From: a virus
IMG/VR virus record: IMGVR_UViG_3300044712_000601
Coordinates: 1 to 44,886 of that record
Length of the DNA stretch: 44,886 bases
Reading direction: 5' to 3' (one strand)
Part shown: piece by piece, positions 29,906 to 38,081 of the stretch
Position numbering within the stretch: position 1 is the stretch's first letter
Layout: every line of letters starts with the position of its first letter
The notes under the pieces: generated by a model
What the model saw: only the letters and a program-made list of their open reading frames with translations
The model's database searches: none
What the model was told of the DNA's origin: nothing
Program-made: the position numbers and the translations under genes

Positions 29906-30550
29906 ATGGATCAAGAAGGAAAAAAATTAATACTCCCCAAGCCTCATTTGAGTTGGTCTCAGCTTTCTTGCTGGATCCAAAATCCAAATCGTTACCGAAA
30001 GGAGTATTTTGAGAATGGTACAAAACTAAATTCTAAATATCTAACTTTGGGTAAAAATATAGCTAAATTGATTGAAGATGGCAAACATAAAGAATTGCTA
30101 CCAGATTTACTGACTTATGATACCCCAGAATATAAAATCGAATGTCTGGTCAACGGAGTACCTATCCTTTCCTTCTTGGATAGTTACAATAAAGTTGGTA
30201 CAATAGATACACCAGCAAATGTTTTTCGAGAATACAAAACCGGTATAATCCCCTGGACTAAAGCAAGAGTTCAGAAGCATGATCAATTGGTATTCTATGC
30301 CACAGCGCTGAAATGGAGCATCGGTAAAATTCCAGAATACTGCGATCTTGACTGGATAGAGACAAAAGAAACTACTGAAATGTCAGAAAACTTTTGGCGG
30401 GATGGTAACAAGACAGTCAATGTGACAGGACGGGTCGTATCCTTTCACAGAGAGTTTGATGTTAGAGAGATCGAACGAATGGAGCAATTAATAACTAAGG
30501 TGGCATGGGAAATATCCGATGCCTATCAAGAATATTTAAGAGATATATGA
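29906..30550 (+). CDS. PD-(D/E)XK exonuclease (Cas4/RecB-like)
   Basis: 214 aa. After HLSWSQLSCWIQNPNRYRKEYF (the N-terminal region seen in PD-(D/E)XK_1 nucleases), the metal-binding residues are D92 (ILSFLDSY), E109 and K111 (REYKTG), and Q127 (KHDQLVFYA). Cas4/RecB-like nucleases degrade or process DNA ends, typical of phage recombination modules. No CRISPR array is present, so it is not a CRISPR adaptation gene. A four-Cys iron-sulphur cluster, usual in Cas4, is not visible, so RecB-like is the better label. Confidence 0.72.
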   Translation: MDQEGKKLILPKPHLSWSQLSCWIQNPNRYRKEYFENGTKLNSKYLTLGKNIAKLIEDGKHKELLPDLLTYDTPEYKIECLVNGVPILSFLDSYNKVGTIDTPANVFREYKTGIIPWTKARVQKHDQLVFYATALKWSIGKIPEYCDLDWIETKETTEMSENFWRDGNKTVNVTGRVVSFHREFDVREIERMEQLITKVAWEISDAYQEYLRDI

Positions 30551-30774
30551 CCGAACAAGAAGCACGAGCAAAATCAAGAGATAAGGCCCAACAAATCAAA
30601 GACCTAGCCAAGTCTTTACAGGTTAGTATGGTTGCTCAGCAAATCATTACTAATCAAAACGTGATTGAAAACGTCGTTGGCTTTATTGACCATGAACATT
30701 ATCAAATAGATCCTATCCCATCAGTGGTTAGGGAACCAGAAAAAGATGATACAGATACCACTTTACAGAAGTAA
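30547..30774 (+). CDS. Small early protein, 75 aa
   Basis: From the ATG at 30547, which overlaps the nuclease TGA (ATGA); MTEQEARAKSRDKAQQIKDLAKSL begins a helical, charged protein with a short C-terminal acidic tail. Likely coupled to the nuclease and perhaps its partner. No recognised family. Confidence 0.5.
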   Translation: MTEQEARAKSRDKAQQIKDLAKSLQVSMVAQQIITNQNVIENVVGFIDHEHYQIDPIPSVVREPEKDDTDTTLQK

Positions 30775-30973
30775 AAAGCTATTACTAGCCTTCGAATGGG
30801 GTGTTATCCTGGCCGATGTGGCAAAAAAACAAGGAGTTGAGCTAACTCCTGAGATTATTGCCCGGGCCGAAGAAATAATTTTGAAAGAGTTTAAGACTAA
30901 AAATGCTTCACAGCTAGCCGGTGAGATGGAAATTATCCTACTATCTATCTTTGAAACAAATCTTAGTGTATAA
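30746..30973 (+). CDS. Small early protein, 75 aa, last of the arm
   Basis: MIQIPLYRSKKLLLAFEWGVILADVAKKQGVELTPEIIARAEEIIL is helical and amphipathic, overlapping the previous gene by 29 nt. It ends 108 nt before the terminator. A basic amphipathic start and helix bundle suggest a soluble helical protein. Function unknown. Confidence 0.5.
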   Translation: MIQIPLYRSKKLLLAFEWGVILADVAKKQGVELTPEIIARAEEIILKEFKTKNASQLAGEMEIILLSIFETNLSV

Positions 30974-30987
30974 TTAGTTTGAGTTAC

Positions 30988-31045
30988 TGGTAGATCCCGT
31001 GATAGTTGGAAACCATTACTTGAGAACATCTCGAGAATGATACCA
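30988..31045 (+). other. Structured 3' region of the early transcript
   Basis: TGGTA (30988-30992) can pair with TACCA (31041-31045). Inside, a 7-bp hairpin CTTGAGA/TCTCGAG (31019-31025 with 31029-31035, triloop ACA, one wobble) is extended by 4 bp past an A bulge. May protect the 3' end of the early mRNA or be a small RNA. Confidence 0.35.
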
Positions 31046-31080
31046 TCAAAACGTTTCTCTGGTTTCTCTGTTTGCAAAAT

Positions 31081-31139
31081 AAAAAATACCCATGTCTCGA
31101 TTACATCTTTTTAGATAGTCGCTTGACTGGGTATTTTTT
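31081..31139. terminator. Bidirectional terminator between the arms
   Basis: AAAAAATACCCA (31081-31092) pairs with TGGGTATTTTTT (31128-31139), giving 12 bp. It is followed by a U-run on both strands (plus: TTTTTTTTATTT; minus: TTTTTTATTTT). It ends the early arm rightward and the late arm leftward. The 35-nt loop is long. Confidence 0.75.
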
Positions 31140-33110
31140 TTATTTAGTGCTTTTAGTTTCTACGACTGGAGTAGTTCCGAATAATGGATTTGGAGTATAT
31201 GGTTTACCATTTTGAGTAGGTCCCTGGAATATAGTTTTTGGAGCCGGTAATTGTTTTTGTAACAATCTCATGGTTTCCTGATCACCAAGATATTTTCTGA
31301 ACATATTAAATACCTCCGGCTGTGTCTTTTCAATACTTTGTAGATAATATGCCTTTACTGGATTTGGTAGTCTGGTGAATGAGTCTGTGAGTACTCCACC
31401 TAAATGATACCCAGCGACTCCACCAAGCGTTCCACCCAATTGAGATCCAGTACTAGCTCCCCCAATTTTACCCATAAATTCTATAGCTCTTTGAGCAACA
31501 CTTTGAGGTACTTTTTTCGTATTTAAAGATTCAAGATAATCAGCAAGTTTGAATTTCTTTTCAAGCTCAGCATTAAATCCATGAATATCCAATTCTGCTG
31601 GAGCTTTATCTTCAAGCATTTTACCAAAGACACTACTTTCATATCTACTTTGAGTAGCTTTGAGAGCATCTGATGCTCCAACTCCAAATTTATATTTTCC
31701 GTTATTGCTTTTAGCAATTTTATTATCATGCAAATCAGTCAATGAATATCCGTCTGGATGAGCTTTAGCTTCCGCGGACTTAGGTCCATATTCTTTCATT
31801 ATATTTTCCTTCATTGCGGCCCGTTCAGTAGCAGTAATTTTACTTGCTGGGATACTATCGATTTTAGAAATCAAACTACTTCTTATGTCTGATAGTGGTA
31901 CTTTAGGTACGCTATATTCAGCAATTTTTAGGTTAGGCCGGATAAGATCAAAAGATGTCTTCATGGCATCTTGCCTCAAAGCATCGGCGGTATCGAGAGT
32001 ATTGTATTTACCATTCTCAATAATACTACTATGTTGGATTCCGTTATCCACAGCAACCTTTCCAAGATCAGTACCTGAAGCCTTAGCATCATTGTATATT
32101 TCAGTAGCTTTTTTGTACCCTGCCACTGGCTGAGTAGCTGGCTGAGCAAAGTCATTTTGTTCGATAGTTTTAAATCTTTCTTGTTGAGCTTTAGTAGATA
32201 GGCCAGGGTATTGAGATGTGACAACCTCGCCAGTCTTATTTTTAATACCAGTAAATAGTCTATTGGCACTTTCATCGACAGCATTTGCTCCCTTCTCAAG
32301 TGTTTGTACGGCCGCCTTTCCTACAGGTGGCAATATTTCATGTTGGGCCGCAAACTTAGCAATAGCATCAGCGCCTCCTTCAGCAACTCGTTTAAGAGTA
32401 GCTGGTGTAATAGTACCTACTACTTTTCCTGTAGCATCCAGGAGCGGTTTACCAACCAAATCAAGAACTTTACCAGCACCCGCACCTAGCACAGCATTGA
32501 AAGCAGTTTGGACACTAAATAAATCATTACCTTGTTCCATTGAAGAACCCGCACCAAATAATGCACCACCCGATACTGGGCCGAGACCCAATGCTATAGT
32601 TTCAGCTCCACGTCCTATATCTTTCTTCACATCACCAAAATTCTCTGGAGCTTTGGCTATTACTCCACCAGAAAAAGGTGTTCGATTTAGTACAGGGTTA
32701 GCCTCAGAAATTGTGTTATTTAATACCGATAAATTTTCTCGGATCTGTCGTTCAATATTAGATGTATCACCACCAGCCGCACGAACTCTTTTGAGTTCAT
32801 TAGTCAGCATTTCATTTTGTTTTGTGATTGCAGCGGCATCAGTTTTAAATTTATCTATAGCTGGTGCATCTTGTATAGTTTGTACTGTAGATTGTGCAGC
32901 TTGAAATGGCCGAGCTAACAATGTTGCTGGAGCCGTAATCAATCCCTTTACCAGATTATCTACCTTCCCCGTGAAACCAGTATTTTCTGGAGTAGATGTT
33001 CCTTGTGAAACAGGAACGATAGGAGCACTTCCGAATGCAATTGTCTTTTTAGCGACAGGAGCTATTGGTGTGCTACCGAATGGTATTTTTTTTGGTTTTG
33101 TTGGTTCCAT
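31140..33110 (-). CDS. Large virion protein, probably ejection-type
   Basis: 656 aa, the last gene of the late arm. N-terminus is low-complexity with paired repeats (KKIPFGSTPIAPVAKK, TIAFGSAPIVPVSQ). The centre contains Gly/Ala-rich hydrophobic stretches (GRGAETIALGLGPVSGGALFGAG, GAVGAGKVLDLVGKP-like and near the end TGSQLGGTLGGVAGYHLGGV) that could insert in membranes, and long helical parts. Together with the two genes upstream it forms a set of three large proteins at the end of the structural arm. Podoviruses carry three ejection proteins that form a channel for DNA entry, so this is a reasonable guess. No catalytic motif seen. Its stop overlaps the terminator. Confidence 0.55.
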   Translation of the reverse strand: MEPTKPKKIPFGSTPIAPVAKKTIAFGSAPIVPVSQGTSTPENTGFTGKVDNLVKGLITAPATLLARPFQAAQSTVQTIQDAPAIDKFKTDAAAITKQNEMLTNELKRVRAAGGDTSNIERQIRENLSVLNNTISEANPVLNRTPFSGGVIAKAPENFGDVKKDIGRGAETIALGLGPVSGGALFGAGSSMEQGNDLFSVQTAFNAVLGAGAGKVLDLVGKPLLDATGKVVGTITPATLKRVAEGGADAIAKFAAQHEILPPVGKAAVQTLEKGANAVDESANRLFTGIKNKTGEVVTSQYPGLSTKAQQERFKTIEQNDFAQPATQPVAGYKKATEIYNDAKASGTDLGKVAVDNGIQHSSIIENGKYNTLDTADALRQDAMKTSFDLIRPNLKIAEYSVPKVPLSDIRSSLISKIDSIPASKITATERAAMKENIMKEYGPKSAEAKAHPDGYSLTDLHDNKIAKSNNGKYKFGVGASDALKATQSRYESSVFGKMLEDKAPAELDIHGFNAELEKKFKLADYLESLNTKKVPQSVAQRAIEFMGKIGGASTGSQLGGTLGGVAGYHLGGVLTDSFTRLPNPVKAYYLQSIEKTQPEVFNMFRKYLGDQETMRLLQKQLPAPKTIFQGPTQNGKPYTPNPLFGTTPVVETKSTK

Positions 33111-33111
33111 A

Positions 33112-34518
33112 TTATTTTTCTATCCATTGTGTACCATCTGAAACATATCCAGGGAAACCATAAGCTGTTCCATCGGTCCCGGCAGGGATAACGCCATTAT
33201 CTGTTGAAGAACTAATAGTGTCTGGGTTTTCATAACCACCAATGTAATCATTGAATGGTTCATCAAGTCCGAATACAGAAGCTTGAGACTTGAACTGTTG
33301 CTGTCGGCGTTGAGCTGTCTTAGTCCATTCATTTGCCAAAAGATCAGTAGCGGCCGTAAGTTCTTTCAAAGCTGTAGGATTCAAGATACGTCCTTCACTT
33401 ATTCTGGTTAGACTATCTCCAAATTTACCGAGATATGAATTTGTCTTTTGTGCAAGATCCAATTCACCTTCTCGAACAGCTGAGTTAGGGTCAAGATTTT
33501 TAACCAATGTATATAGGGCAATAAGTTGATTACCAGAAGATCCAGGATTATCGTTAATAGCTTTAGTCAAATTTTTAATTTGAATAGCTTGTAATCCTTG
33601 ATTGATTGTAGCATCACTGGAATATTTATTTGTTATATTCAAAAGAGCTGTTTGTTGTTTAGACGAAAGATTGTAATCTCCGGTACTAACAGATTTGAGT
33701 GCAGAATCATGACGATATTTAGCATCTTCGAGAGTGAGAGCATTGGCTAAATCTCTGTCACTCTTATTTTTATCTCTTTCTTCTTGAGCTTTTAACGCAT
33801 CTTCTTTATTTTTAGCTTCAAGTTTAGCGAATACATCATTTAGAGCTGGGTCATATACTCCAGAATAAGCCTTCTCGATAGCCGAAAGTTCAGCTGGTGA
33901 GTATTGAAGACCAGATTGTGAAGCTACTCCATACGGATCAGTTGCACCAACCGCAATATCATTTCTTTCATTATTCATTGTTCGTGCTCGTCTAGTTAGA
34001 TCAGCAGCTGACATACCAGGATTTGTTATCGCATCACCAGCATACCCAGGAACAGTTCCTCCACCAGCTCGTTTCGCAATCACGTCTGCATATTCTTTAG
34101 GTGTATATAGTCTGCCGGTTGCAGGATTGATTCTATCTTTATATTGACTCATATCCAAAGGAGCACTTGGGGCCGGAGCGGCTGCGCCTCCACCCGAAAA
34201 AACTCTTCCACTTGATCCACCGCCAGTCCCAGTAGGTGCAGGAGGTGGAGTAGTAGTTGCAGCAGGGGTAGCTAAATCAGAACTACCACTTTGGCCATAT
34301 CGAGAATAGATTGGCACATCAGGAGACATATAATCTGGTGATCCGTATACAGGACTTTTCCCTGGGACTGGACTTTGATAGGTTCCACCACCATTAGGAA
34401 GATTTTGGGTTCGAGACTTGAAACCAAATCCAGCTGATCCTGGAGGTATTGGAGGTACATCAAAACCTCTACTTATTAAATTTTTGAAAAACTCTTTTAA
34501 TGATGGTGATTCTGTCAT
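33112..34518 (-). CDS. Large virion protein, probably ejection-type
   Basis: 468 aa. The first 130 residues are Gly/Pro/Ser-rich and probably unstructured (PPIPPGSAGFGFKSR, TTTPPPAPTGTGGGSSG). A helical, charged middle follows (EAKNKEDALKAQEERDKNKSDRDLANALTLEDAKYRH) and helical segments to the end. It starts 6 nt after the PG-binding gene stop. Middle member of the putative internal-protein set. Function inferred only from place and composition. Confidence 0.5.
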   Translation of the reverse strand: MTESPSLKEFFKNLISRGFDVPPIPPGSAGFGFKSRTQNLPNGGGTYQSPVPGKSPVYGSPDYMSPDVPIYSRYGQSGSSDLATPAATTTPPPAPTGTGGGSSGRVFSGGGAAAPAPSAPLDMSQYKDRINPATGRLYTPKEYADVIAKRAGGGTVPGYAGDAITNPGMSAADLTRRARTMNNERNDIAVGATDPYGVASQSGLQYSPAELSAIEKAYSGVYDPALNDVFAKLEAKNKEDALKAQEERDKNKSDRDLANALTLEDAKYRHDSALKSVSTGDYNLSSKQQTALLNITNKYSSDATINQGLQAIQIKNLTKAINDNPGSSGNQLIALYTLVKNLDPNSAVREGELDLAQKTNSYLGKFGDSLTRISEGRILNPTALKELTAATDLLANEWTKTAQRRQQQFKSQASVFGLDEPFNDYIGGYENPDTISSSTDNGVIPAGTDGTAYGFPGYVSDGTQWIEK

Positions 34519-34524
34519 ATATTT

Positions 34525-35577
34525 TTATAATTGATTAAGATATCCGGTGGATAATAACTTATTTCCCTTATTTTTTAATAGGTTTGCAGCTCGGATGTTT
34601 GTATTGGCCATGTTAGATACATTCTTAGTTCCCTGGAAACCATAAGAAGTATTCTTAACCATATTAGCTAATGGACTTGCGCCGACATTATTTCTTGCCA
34701 ATTTTGGGTTATATACATTACCGCCTAGATTAAAATATGATGAAATACTTGGGTTATTCACAGCTTTATCCCCATATTGATATGCAAAATTTCTAGCTAC
34801 TCCACCTAGGTCAGATGCAACTTTATTTTTTGTATAGTCCAAATTTGAAGCGTAATCACTGGCTAGTTTCTTTTCTTTTTCAACCCTTCCCCCCGAGAAT
34901 AGTACTCCCTTATCGGCAGCGTTTTGATCTAAAGCCTTCTTATCTTCTTGAAAATTCTTAGCTTCAGTATCCAAAAATCTGTTATATTCCAGTCCGGTAT
35001 CACCCAAAGTCTTTTCAACATTAGCCACATCATAATTATTTTCTGCTTGAAAACCAGGACGAAGAGCTTTATTAGCTTCAGCATAAGCTGATTCTTGATC
35101 CGCTTGGCTGAATGGCTTGCCTTCTGAATTAAGTAATTGACTAAAATCTCCAGTTGATGAGGCGTAATCAATCATTTCCTGACTATTTCCAGCAAAAACT
35201 GGATGGTTCACCACTTCAGCATTTTGAGCCTTGATATACGCATCGAGCTCTTCTTTTGTCTTTGGTATATAATTCGGATCATTAAAATCTTTACCGCTTC
35301 CAACTGCGCCAGCTGGTTCAGCAGAACTTCCTAGAGTTTGTGCTTTTTGTAGAGAAATTGGACCAAATATACCATCCCCCTTCAAACCATTATCCAATTG
35401 ATATTGCTTTACAGCAGATTCAGTCATTGGACCATAAACTCCATCTGGTTTTATATTTGTGTAACCAAGACCTATCAAGTACTGTTGTAATGCTTTAACT
35501 TGATCGCCAACAGACCCACGATTCAAAGTAGTGTTTATTGCGTTCAACCCTGTTAATTTTTGTTTAGTTTCATCCAT
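34525..35577 (-). CDS. Virion protein with N-terminal peptidoglycan-binding domain
   Basis: 350 aa. Residues about 18-80 match a PG_binding_1 fold: LNRGSVGDQVKALQQYLIGLGY...PDGVYGPMTESAVKQYQLDNGLKGDGIFGP (D-G-x-x-G-x-x-T repeated as two helix turns). The rest is helical, ending NLLKNKGNKLLSTGYLNQL, without a visible catalytic residue. It probably anchors a virion component to the cell wall during infection, in line with its neighbours. Driven by the promoter-like element at 35590-35618. Confidence 0.7.
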   Translation of the reverse strand: MDETKQKLTGLNAINTTLNRGSVGDQVKALQQYLIGLGYTNIKPDGVYGPMTESAVKQYQLDNGLKGDGIFGPISLQKAQTLGSSAEPAGAVGSGKDFNDPNYIPKTKEELDAYIKAQNAEVVNHPVFAGNSQEMIDYASSTGDFSQLLNSEGKPFSQADQESAYAEANKALRPGFQAENNYDVANVEKTLGDTGLEYNRFLDTEAKNFQEDKKALDQNAADKGVLFSGGRVEKEKKLASDYASNLDYTKNKVASDLGGVARNFAYQYGDKAVNNPSISSYFNLGGNVYNPKLARNNVGASPLANMVKNTSYGFQGTKNVSNMANTNIRAANLLKNKGNKLLSTGYLNQL

Positions 35578-35589
35578 GTGCTTATATAA

Positions 35590-35618
35590 ATTATACGATT
35601 ATTTTTTATTAATGGCAA
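35590..35618 (-). promoter_or_regulatory. Putative late promoter
   Basis: On the minus strand TTGCCA (35618-35613; one base from TTGACA), 17 bp, TATAAT (35595-35590), then 12 nt to the ATG at 35577. It would drive the PG-binding and ejection-type genes separately from the upstream tail genes. Confidence 0.6.
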
Positions 35619-35622
35619 TTAA

Positions 35623-36297
35623 TTATTTAAAAACTGATATTACACAATCAAAATCTGTATCTGTTGCAAGACCTACTAAATCACAAGTATTAATAATAAA
35701 ACTATTTAAACCTTTATTTGATACATAACCAAACACATATACAGCCAACCCGCCAGATGTTGTAGCGGTAACATTAACAGCATAATTTAAACTATTCAAA
35801 TTATGTGTAACTGTATATGTGCCAGTACTGGTATGTTCGACTGTCCACGCTACTTCACTCTGTGTTATTTTCGAATCGGCATTTGTACCATACCAAGTAA
35901 GCACTTTGGTTGGAGTCATAGCATATCCAAGATAAGCAGCGCCAATACCAGTCAAAATGAATCCAAGTTTACCTCCTGGACGAAATGCTACCAAATAATC
36001 CAAAGATTTTGCCTGTGAAAAATCTAAATCTCCAATATCTACATTAGATAATATGGAATCTAAATTTTGACCAATTTCTATTCTATCTTCTTGATCAGAA
36101 GATCTAACTAAACACGCTGTTATTACTGTACCAGTTATAACTTCTCGCGCATCTTTCTTATCTTTCTGTGAAGCATCTTGGGAGCTGGCTTCTTTGCGAC
36201 TATAGACCTCAGAAGACATTTCCACAGAGCTATCAGTCACTGGTTTTGGTACCATTTTATAACCAAATCTATTCAAATTTAATTCTTCAAAATTCAT
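35623..36297 (-). CDS. Minor tail/virion protein, 224 aa
   Basis: Begins MNFEELNLNRFGYKMVPKPV with a charged, disordered segment, then a beta-rich region and a C-terminal domain (WTVEHTSTGTYTVTHNLNSLNYAVNVTATTSGGLAVYVFGYVSNKG...FDCVISVFK). That C-terminal layout is common in tail-fibre or tip domains. The start overlaps the previous gene by 1 nt (TAATG), so it is coupled to the adhesin. Exact role unknown. Confidence 0.5.
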   Translation of the reverse strand: MNFEELNLNRFGYKMVPKPVTDSSVEMSSEVYSRKEASSQDASQKDKKDAREVITGTVITACLVRSSDQEDRIEIGQNLDSILSNVDIGDLDFSQAKSLDYLVAFRPGGKLGFILTGIGAAYLGYAMTPTKVLTWYGTNADSKITQSEVAWTVEHTSTGTYTVTHNLNSLNYAVNVTATTSGGLAVYVFGYVSNKGLNSFIINTCDLVGLATDTDFDCVISVFK

Positions 36298-38078
36298 TAG
36301 TTTTGATTAAATCCTTTATCATTAATTGATAAAATTTCAATACCATGTATCACTATTGGTGTACCAGAAGTAAATCCAGAAAGTCGTAATCGTCCCACAT
36401 CGAAATCAGTAGTTTGAGAATTCGGCATCAAAGCATTATTTGCTGAAGTAACCGTACCCAAATCTTCCCAGACATTCGCTGGAGATTTTTGAGCCTGGAA
36501 ATAAATTCTAGTCCCCGCAGCGTTTTCAGTATAGATATTAAGACCACTAATACTTTTATCTTTCGCATACATATCAGTAAATGATCTCCATCTGTCGATA
36601 AGTTCCCAGTATATAGGAGTACCATAATCAGTATATCCAGTATCTAGCGCACCAACTCGGGCTAGATCACTAGCGGTTGTAAATGTTCGATTTTCTCCAT
36701 AACTTATTACACCATCAGCGATAGCATAAGCTCTAACATAGTAAAGTGTAGCTTCAGTCAAAGAATCCATATCACCAGAATATGTACCGAGTGTTCCAGC
36801 TACGATTACTTTATTATCCAATGTAGTTGGATTAGTTGTAAGCGCCCAGACAAAACCTCGTTCAGTGATAGTTTCACCTCCATCATCCATAATTTCACCA
36901 TTAGCTACAGCAGTATTTTGAGTTATTTCTGTGACCGCATATGTAGCTAAAGTTACTGGTGGGAGTGTTGTAAATGTTACTTGTGCGCCATACAAAGTAC
37001 CACTTGTGGCAAGAGTCACAAATGCTCTCATGTAATATGGAGTATTTTCCGTAAGACCGGTTATATTTGAGCTATATGCTCCTTCACCATTTGTTACAAG
37101 AACTTTAGTATCTCCAATAGTAGGATTTGGTGATGTATTCAAAACAAATCCCATTTCAGTGATAGTTTCACCACCATCACTCACTAGATCACCATTACCT
37201 GTAACAGTAGTTTTTGTAACAGCAGTTGGAGTTAGTGTTTGAATTTCAGGTAGAGTATTTACAACAAATGTACCATTAGCTGTAAAAGTATGGATAGTAT
37301 ATGTTCCATTAGTAGTTTTAGTACCACCAGTACATACACCAAATTCAGTTGTAGTATATCGAAGTATTACCACTCCAGAACCTCCATCACCTCCAGTACC
37401 ATTTGGTGAATCTGATCCACTACCACCTCCTCCACTACCAGTATTAGGTGTACCATTTGTAGCATTAACAGAACTTGTAGTTCCGTTTCCTCCACCTCCA
37501 GTTCCTCCAGTTCCACTGTTACTAGCTGAACCTCCACCTCCTCCACCAGCTCTTGTTACAGAACTACCAGTAATACTTGATGTAACGCCAGGGCCTCCAT
37601 TCCCCCCTCTGGTATTATTTGCATTCACCCCAACACCTCCAGCACCTCCACCTCCACCTCCCCTTCTACTTCCACCAACATCAGCTCCAGCTCCATTTCC
37701 TCCAGCATATCCCACTCCTGTAGTAGCATTAGATGCACCTCCAGTACCAGTATTTCCACTTGTACCTCCTGATGCACCTCCACCGGATCCACCAATATTA
37801 CCATTCTTTGGGGCAGAAGCTGTAGCAGCCGCACCTCCACCCCCACCTTTAGCGGTATATCCAAAAGCAGTAGAATTACTACCATTTAATCCATAATCTC
37901 CAGATCCGCCACCAGACCCTCCAGGTCCAATAACAATGTCATATGATTGGGGTAAGACAGCAACGTTATCAGTTTCTATATATTCGCCAGCACCTCCTCC
38001 TCCACCCCGATAGTAAGTACCAGATCCACCTCCACCTCCACCTCCAATTATTAGTAATTTATCTAAAAATAATGACAT
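36297..38078 (-). CDS. Glycine-rich and FN3-like tail adhesin
   Basis: 593 aa. Residues about 8-235: glycine-rich (GGGGGGGSGTYYRGGGGGAG...), similar in composition to the two tandem adhesins. Residues about 275-470: two beta-sandwich repeats of FN3-like type, each containing a G-G-E-T-I-T-E motif (SDGGETITEMGFVLNTSPNP; DDGGETITERGFVWALTTNP) and ending YYMRAFV or YYVRAYA. The C-terminal part (about 475-593) is beta-rich and may be the binding head. Likely a host-recognition fibre of the tail. Confidence 0.7.
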   Translation of the reverse strand: MSLFLDKLLIIGGGGGGGSGTYYRGGGGGAGEYIETDNVAVLPQSYDIVIGPGGSGGGSGDYGLNGSNSTAFGYTAKGGGGGAAATASAPKNGNIGGSGGGASGGTSGNTGTGGASNATTGVGYAGGNGAGADVGGSRRGGGGGGAGGVGVNANNTRGGNGGPGVTSSITGSSVTRAGGGGGGSASNSGTGGTGGGGNGTTSSVNATNGTPNTGSGGGGSGSDSPNGTGGDGGSGVVILRYTTTEFGVCTGGTKTTNGTYTIHTFTANGTFVVNTLPEIQTLTPTAVTKTTVTGNGDLVSDGGETITEMGFVLNTSPNPTIGDTKVLVTNGEGAYSSNITGLTENTPYYMRAFVTLATSGTLYGAQVTFTTLPPVTLATYAVTEITQNTAVANGEIMDDGGETITERGFVWALTTNPTTLDNKVIVAGTLGTYSGDMDSLTEATLYYVRAYAIADGVISYGENRTFTTASDLARVGALDTGYTDYGTPIYWELIDRWRSFTDMYAKDKSISGLNIYTENAAGTRIYFQAQKSPANVWEDLGTVTSANNALMPNSQTTDFDVGRLRLSGFTSGTPIVIHGIEILSINDKGFNQN

Positions 38079-38081
38079 AAA

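Noticed and set aside
29906-30550. CRISPR-associated Cas4
   Set aside because: No CRISPR array or other cas gene, and the four-cysteine cluster expected in Cas4 is not visible, so a general RecB-like exonuclease is the safer name.
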